From Actinomyces oris (GTDB taxonomy: Bacteria > Actinomycetota > Actinomycetes > Actinomycetales > Actinomycetaceae): DNA of 64,000 bases. The notes beneath the pieces are model-generated. The model ran no database searches, had not been told where the DNA came from, and saw nothing but the letters and a program-made list of their open reading frames with translations. Both the position numbers and the translations under genes were made by a program. The number at the start of each line of letters is the position of its first letter. Positions within the stretch are counted from its first letter, which is position 1. Location of the stretch: NCBI RefSeq assembly GCF_001937445.1, contig NZ_MSKS01000025.1, forward strand, positions 31,235-95,234, written 5' to 3'. Of the stretch, positions 60,592 to 64,000 are shown one piece after another.

Positions 60592-62478
60592 CTACTTGAT
60601 CCCGAGGCGCTTGAGGTCGCGCACGGCGCCCAGGTCGGCGCTGGTGGCGAGCATCGCGTAGGCGCGCAGCGCCGCGGAGACCTTGCGGGGGCGGTCCACG
60701 TGCGGGGTCCAGGCGGCCTCGCCGCGGGCCTCCTCCTCGACGCGGCGGCGCTCGATCTCCTCATCGCTCAGGCGCACGGAGATGGCGCGGCGCGGGATGT
60801 CGATGTCGATGATGTCGCCGCTGCGCACCAGGCCGATGAGCCCGCCGGCCGCGGCCTCCGGGGAGACGTGGCCGATGCTCAGCCCGGAGGTGCCCCCGGA
60901 GAAGCGCCCGTCGGTGAGCAGGGCACACTCCTTGCCCAGGTGCATGGACTTGATGTAGGTGGTCGGGTAGAGCATCTCCTGCATGCCGGGGCCGCCGCGA
61001 GGTCCCTCGTGGCTGATGATGACGACGTCGCCGGCCTTCACCTGCTTGCCGAGGATCCCGGCCACGGCGTCCTCCTGGGACTCGAAGACGACGGCGGGCC
61101 CGGAGAAGGTCAGGATCGACTCGTCCACGCCGGCGGTCTTGACGATGCATCCCTTCTCGGCGATGTTGCCGAAGAGGACGGCCAGGCCGCCGTCGGCGGA
61201 GTAGGCGTGCTCGATGTCGCGGATGCAGCCGGCGGCGCGGTCGGTGTCGAGGGACTCCCAGCGGGAGGCCTGGGAGAACATCTCGGTGGTGCGCACACCG
61301 GCGGGGGCGGCGAGGTAGCCGGTGCGGATCTCCTCGCTGACCTGGGAGCCGGGGACGCCGTCGGGACCGGGGCGGGCGATGTCGTAGGCGGCGAGCTCCT
61401 CGCCCAGGGTGGTGCGCAGAACGTTGGGGGTGGTGGTTTCCAGCAGCCCACCGCGGTCGAGCTCGCCGAAGATGCCGAGGATGCCGCCGGCGCGGTGGAC
61501 GTCCTCGATGTGGTAGAGGTGCGTTGACGGCGCGACCTTGACCAGGTGGGGGACCTTGCGCGAGAGGCGGTCGATGTCGGCCATGGTGAAGTCGACCTCG
61601 GCCTCCTGGGCGGCGGCCAGCAGGTGCAGGACGGTGTTGGTGGAGCCGCCCATGGCGATGTCCAGGCTCATGGCGTTCTCGAAGGCGGCCTTGGTGGCGA
61701 TGGAGCGCGGCAGGACGGAGGCGTCGTCGTGCTCGTAGTAGGCCCGGGTGATCTCGACGATCTGGTGGCCGACGCGCTTGAAGAGCTCGCCGCGGTCGGC
61801 GTGGGTGGCCAGTAGGGTGCCGTTCATGGGCAGGGCCAGGCCAAGGGCCTCGGTGAGGCAGTTCATGGAGTTGGCGGTGAACATGCCCGAGCAGGAGCCG
61901 CAGGTGGGGCAGGCCAGGCGTTCGATGGCGTTGATGGTCTCGTCGGTGACGGTGGGGTCGGCGGCGTCCATCATGGCGTCGATGAGGTCGAGCTTGCGGG
62001 TGGTGCCGTCGGCGGCGGTCATCTTGCCCGACTCCATGGGACCGCCGGAGATGAAGATGGTCGGGATGTTGAGGCGCATGGCGGCCATGAGCATGCCGGG
62101 GGTGATCTTGTCGCAGTTGGAGATGCATACGAGGGCGTCGGCGCAGTGGGCACTGACCATGTACTCCACGGAGTCGGCGATGAGGTCGCGGCTGGGCAGG
62201 GAGTAGAGCATGCCGTCGTGGCCCATGGCGATGCCGTCGTCGACGGCGATGGTGTTGAACTCCTTGGCCAGGCCGCCGGCGGCCTCGATCTCGGTGGCCA
62301 CGAGGCGCCCGACGTCGCGCAGGCCCACGTGCCCGGGGACGAACTGGGTGAAGGAGTTCGCGATGGCGATGATCGGTTTGCCGAAGTCGGAGTCCTTGAC
62401 GCCGGTGGCACGCCACAGTGCACGGGCGCCCGCCATGTTGCGGCCGTGGGTGGAGGTGGCGCTGCGGTACTGCGGCAT
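60592..62478 (-). CDS. ilvD: Dihydroxy-acid dehydratase
   Basis: 628 residues from the ATG at 62478, which has AAGAAGGAG upstream; the frame remains open for 84 codons before it. It makes the keto-acid precursors of valine, leucine and isoleucine. Iron-sulfur ligands are in [18 protein letters not shown] and [35 protein letters not shown] and [20 protein letters not shown] are typical. With ilvA nearby the window holds two branched-chain synthesis genes, but they are 6 kb apart and separately transcribed. Confidence 0.94.
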   Translation of the reverse strand: MPQYRSATSTHGRNMAGARALWRATGVKDSDFGKPIIAIANSFTQFVPGHVGLRDVGRLVATEIEAAGGLAKEFNTIAVDDGIAMGHDGMLYSLPSRDLIADSVEYMVSAHCADALVCISNCDKITPGMLMAAMRLNIPTIFISGGPMESGKMTAADGTTRKLDLIDAMMDAADPTVTDETINAIERLACPTCGSCSGMFTANSMNCLTEALGLALPMNGTLLATHADRGELFKRVGHQIVEITRAYYEHDDASVLPRSIATKAAFENAMSLDIAMGGSTNTVLHLLAAAQEAEVDFTMADIDRLSRKVPHLVKVAPSTHLYHIEDVHRAGGILGIFGELDRGGLLETTTPNVLRTTLGEELAAYDIARPGPDGVPGSQVSEEIRTGYLAAPAGVRTTEMFSQASRWESLDTDRAAGCIRDIEHAYSADGGLAVLFGNIAEKGCIVKTAGVDESILTFSGPAVVFESQEDAVAGILGKQVKAGDVVIISHEGPRGGPGMQEMLYPTTYIKSMHLGKECALLTDGRFSGGTSGLSIGHVSPEAAAGGLIGLVRSGDIIDIDIPRRAISVRLSDEEIERRRVEEEARGEAAWTPHVDRPRKVSAALRAYAMLATSADLGAVRDLKRLGIK

Positions 62479-62726
62479 GAGTGGCTCCTTCTTGGGCAGA
62501 CGGACTGGAACGGCGTCGCTAGGAGCCGGCCTCAGGGGGATGGCCAGCGCTTCACGACGCCGTGTTGCCATAGCGTAGCCCTCGTTGGCTCCCGGCGCCG
62601 CTCCGCTTCCTGTCCCTGAGACGCGCTGAGACGCACCAAGGCCGCCCCGGCGCGGTCGCGGGCCGTCGTCCCGCGTCTCCGGAGGGCCGCCCTCACCGCC
62701 GCGATTTGCGGAACAGCGGGCTTGCG

Positions 62727-63239
62727 TCATCGGCCGCGGTGACGGCGCTTGGCCCGCTGACGACGTCGAGCCCAGTCCTCATCCGCCTTCTGGCGACGAC
62801 GTCGACTCCGGTCACGGGAGGCACGGGCCTCGGTCTCCTCACGGGCGGCGGCCAGGGCGGCCTGCGCGGCGGTGGATGGGCGCGTCCGGGCCGCCTCCTT
62901 GGCGGCCTGCCGGGCAACGCGCTTGGGGTTGGGGCGACGAGCCGACGATGAGCCCGCCGGCCGGGAGGCCGGCACCGCAGGAGACTCTGCGGCGCGGTCA
63001 ATGAGCTCACCGCTGCGGGCCAGGAGGAAGTCGTAGAGCTCGACGTCGGTGGGCTCGGCCCCGAAGACGTGCCGCGCAGCTCGCACAGCGCCTACCTGAT
63101 CATTCGAGTCAGCTCCACGACAGCGTTCGTGAAGCTCAAGAACACCGACCCAGAAGCGGCCATCGAAGTAGAGAGTGAACTGGGCCGAGATACTGGCGGG
63201 GACGCGGGCCCGGCTGTCCGAGGCGGGCATGTGCGACAT
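62727..63239 (-). CDS. YjdF-like protein (DUF2992)
   Basis: 170 residues from the ATG at 63239 (GAAGGAG upstream); an upstream in-frame start lies beyond the hairpin at 63255. The core is [21 protein letters not shown], followed by [22 protein letters not shown], as in YjdF/DUF2992. The C-terminal half is Arg, Ala and Lys-rich ([40 protein letters not shown]), matching the basic tail of the family. In Firmicutes the gene is preceded by a riboswitch for aromatic nitrogen compounds. The function is unknown. Confidence 0.75.
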   Translation of the reverse strand: MSHMPASDSRARVPASISAQFTLYFDGRFWVGVLELHERCRGADSNDQVGAVRAARHVFGAEPTDVELYDFLLARSGELIDRAAESPAVPASRPAGSSSARRPNPKRVARQAAKEAARTRPSTAAQAALAAAREETEARASRDRSRRRRQKADEDWARRRQRAKRRHRGR

Positions 63240-63254
63240 GGGGAGGGCTCCTTC

Positions 63255-63274
63255 GGGTGCGAGTGATCGCACCC
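63255..63274 (-). promoter_or_regulatory. Hairpin next to the ribosome site of the yjdF-like gene
   Basis: On the minus strand GGGTGCGA and TCGCACCC pair perfectly around TCAC, ending two bases before AAGGAG. Such a stem can affect access to the ribosome site. It may be a simple leader hairpin or part of a larger control element. Confidence 0.45.
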
Positions 63275-63683
63275 GGCGCAGCAGGAGTCCCCGTGACACC
63301 CGATAAGCGGCGTCCCCGGGGTGACGAACGCCTGGTTGTCGCTCGCCCACGACAAGGTCTGGGCGGATCCGGGGCCTGCGGCCCCGACGGCGTCATCCGG
63401 ACTTCCTCCGGACCGTGCAGTTCGTGCTACCGGGTGTGGCGCGAGCGCGCCGCCCCCAGGTTATCGCAGCGATCGCAGCCCCGGGGCACCGTATACCGAG
63501 GCGCGTTCGCACTGTAGGGCGCCAGGTCGTATCTTGGGGTGCTGTGCTGGCTTCTCACTTGTGAGACAACGAGTGTCATGACTTCTGAGACACTCACTCA
63601 GACAAGATTCCGGGATGGTGCTGGTCGTCCTGGGGGCGACGATGAGCCGAGGGAAGAGGCCTGACGGGTCCTGGCAGGTCGCT

Positions 63684-63807
63684 GGTGTCCACAGCGCTGA
63701 CATCACAGACGCACCGGCGCCGCACGCCGAAGAAGAACCGCAGGATTCCAACGATCTGCGCCGGGCGTGTCGACGTCGGGTTTGTTCATGTCAGCGCTGT
63801 GGACACC
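63684..63807. repeat. Element with 20-bp perfect inverted ends
   Basis: GGTGTCCACAGCGCTGACAT (63684-63703) and its exact complement (63788-63807) enclose 84 bases. The total of 124 bp and the organisation resemble R1 and R2, but the sequence is different. Only one copy is in the window. Confidence 0.8.
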
Positions 63808-64000
63808 GGGCCGCGCGGGAGTGAGTCCGGGGTTCTTGGTGGTAGAGCCCGGCGCCGTCGCGGTGTGGAACCACCGCCACAGCTGCCTCCGACCCTGCGT
63901 CGTCTGCCGCGCCCAGCCCCCGCCACCTGGGTCCCATCACACGTCACCAACGTCATGACCTCAAACATCGAGCTCTATCCGGCGCCCGCGCGAAGGCCCG

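Larger units (their letters stand above)
63240..64000. other. Gene-poor right end
   Basis: 761 bases without a supportable gene. It holds the hairpin at 63255-63274, a palindromic stretch GAGTGTC...GACACTC near 63579-63603, and a 20-bp inverted repeat at 63684/63807. Short frames on both strands have no ribosome sites or recognisable motifs. It may be remnant mobile DNA. Confidence 0.4.

Noticed and set aside
62479..62730. Longer ilvD protein or leader peptide
   Set aside because: The open frame upstream has no ribosome site and no run of Ile, Leu or Val codons expected of an attenuator peptide; the ATG at 62478 has a strong site.
63540..63610. Insertion-sequence end
   Set aside because: The palindromic TGTC/GACA stretches look IS-like, but there is no transposase fragment and no pairing second end in the window.

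Overview
The window is high-GC DNA from an actinobacterium, most likely Actinomyces or a close relative. The reasons are the GC-rich third positions, GTG starts, actinobacterial families (GlnR-like regulator, nitrobindin-like FABP, DUF2516, ABC-class ATPase) and two gene neighbourhoods also known from mycobacteria (nitrobindin / glnR / pst, and mutT1 / ppk). The genus is inference from general knowledge; no search was run.

Left region (1-15.3 kb): after a partial membrane protein on the minus strand comes the most unusual part, a tandem array of nine plus-strand genes in the order A1 B1 A2 B2 A3 B3 A4 B4 A5. A genes encode about 400-residue secreted proteins, mostly lipoproteins, with a shared C-terminal motif. 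B genes encode about 690-735-residue proteins with an acidic cytoplasmic head, five membrane helices and a large outside domain with PQQ-type propeller repeats. Three of the four B-to-A junctions overlap by ATGA. The array shows decay and recombination: A2 has lost its 3' third through a junction with intergenic DNA, A3 has a one-base frameshift, A5 has lost the lipobox cysteine, and the leaders of B2 and B4 are near-identical.

15.3-33.4 kb: a nucleoside/ribose salvage operon (nucleoside hydrolase, MFS transporter, LacI regulator, ribokinase) with a clear LacI-type operator; a LysR regulator divergent from a threonine-dehydratase-like enzyme; a housekeeping run (DUF3995 protein, dtd, DUF2516, ygfZ, nitrobindin-like, large membrane protein); glnR; and the high-affinity phosphate operon pstSCAB with a candidate PHO box.

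33.4-47.5 kb: a Nudix/histidine-phosphatase protein with polyphosphate kinase, tRNA-Lys, a secreted esterase-like lipoprotein, a DEAD-box helicase, a gluconate locus (gntP, gntK, GntR regulator) bracketed by two direct copies of a 134-bp palindromic element, a cis-prenyltransferase and a hemolysin-III protein.

47.5-64 kb: greA, msrA, an unrecognised protein, an RG-rich ABC-class ATPase, an FMN reductase, ilvA, a DUF4242 protein, a peptide/nickel-type ABC importer with a fused DppB-DppC permease, ilvD, a YjdF/DUF2992 protein and a gene-poor end with a 20-bp perfect inverted repeat.

Two families of short palindromic elements occur, each in three intergenic copies: R1 (120 bp) and R2 (133-134 bp). 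All functional calls rest on motifs and gene order read by eye.
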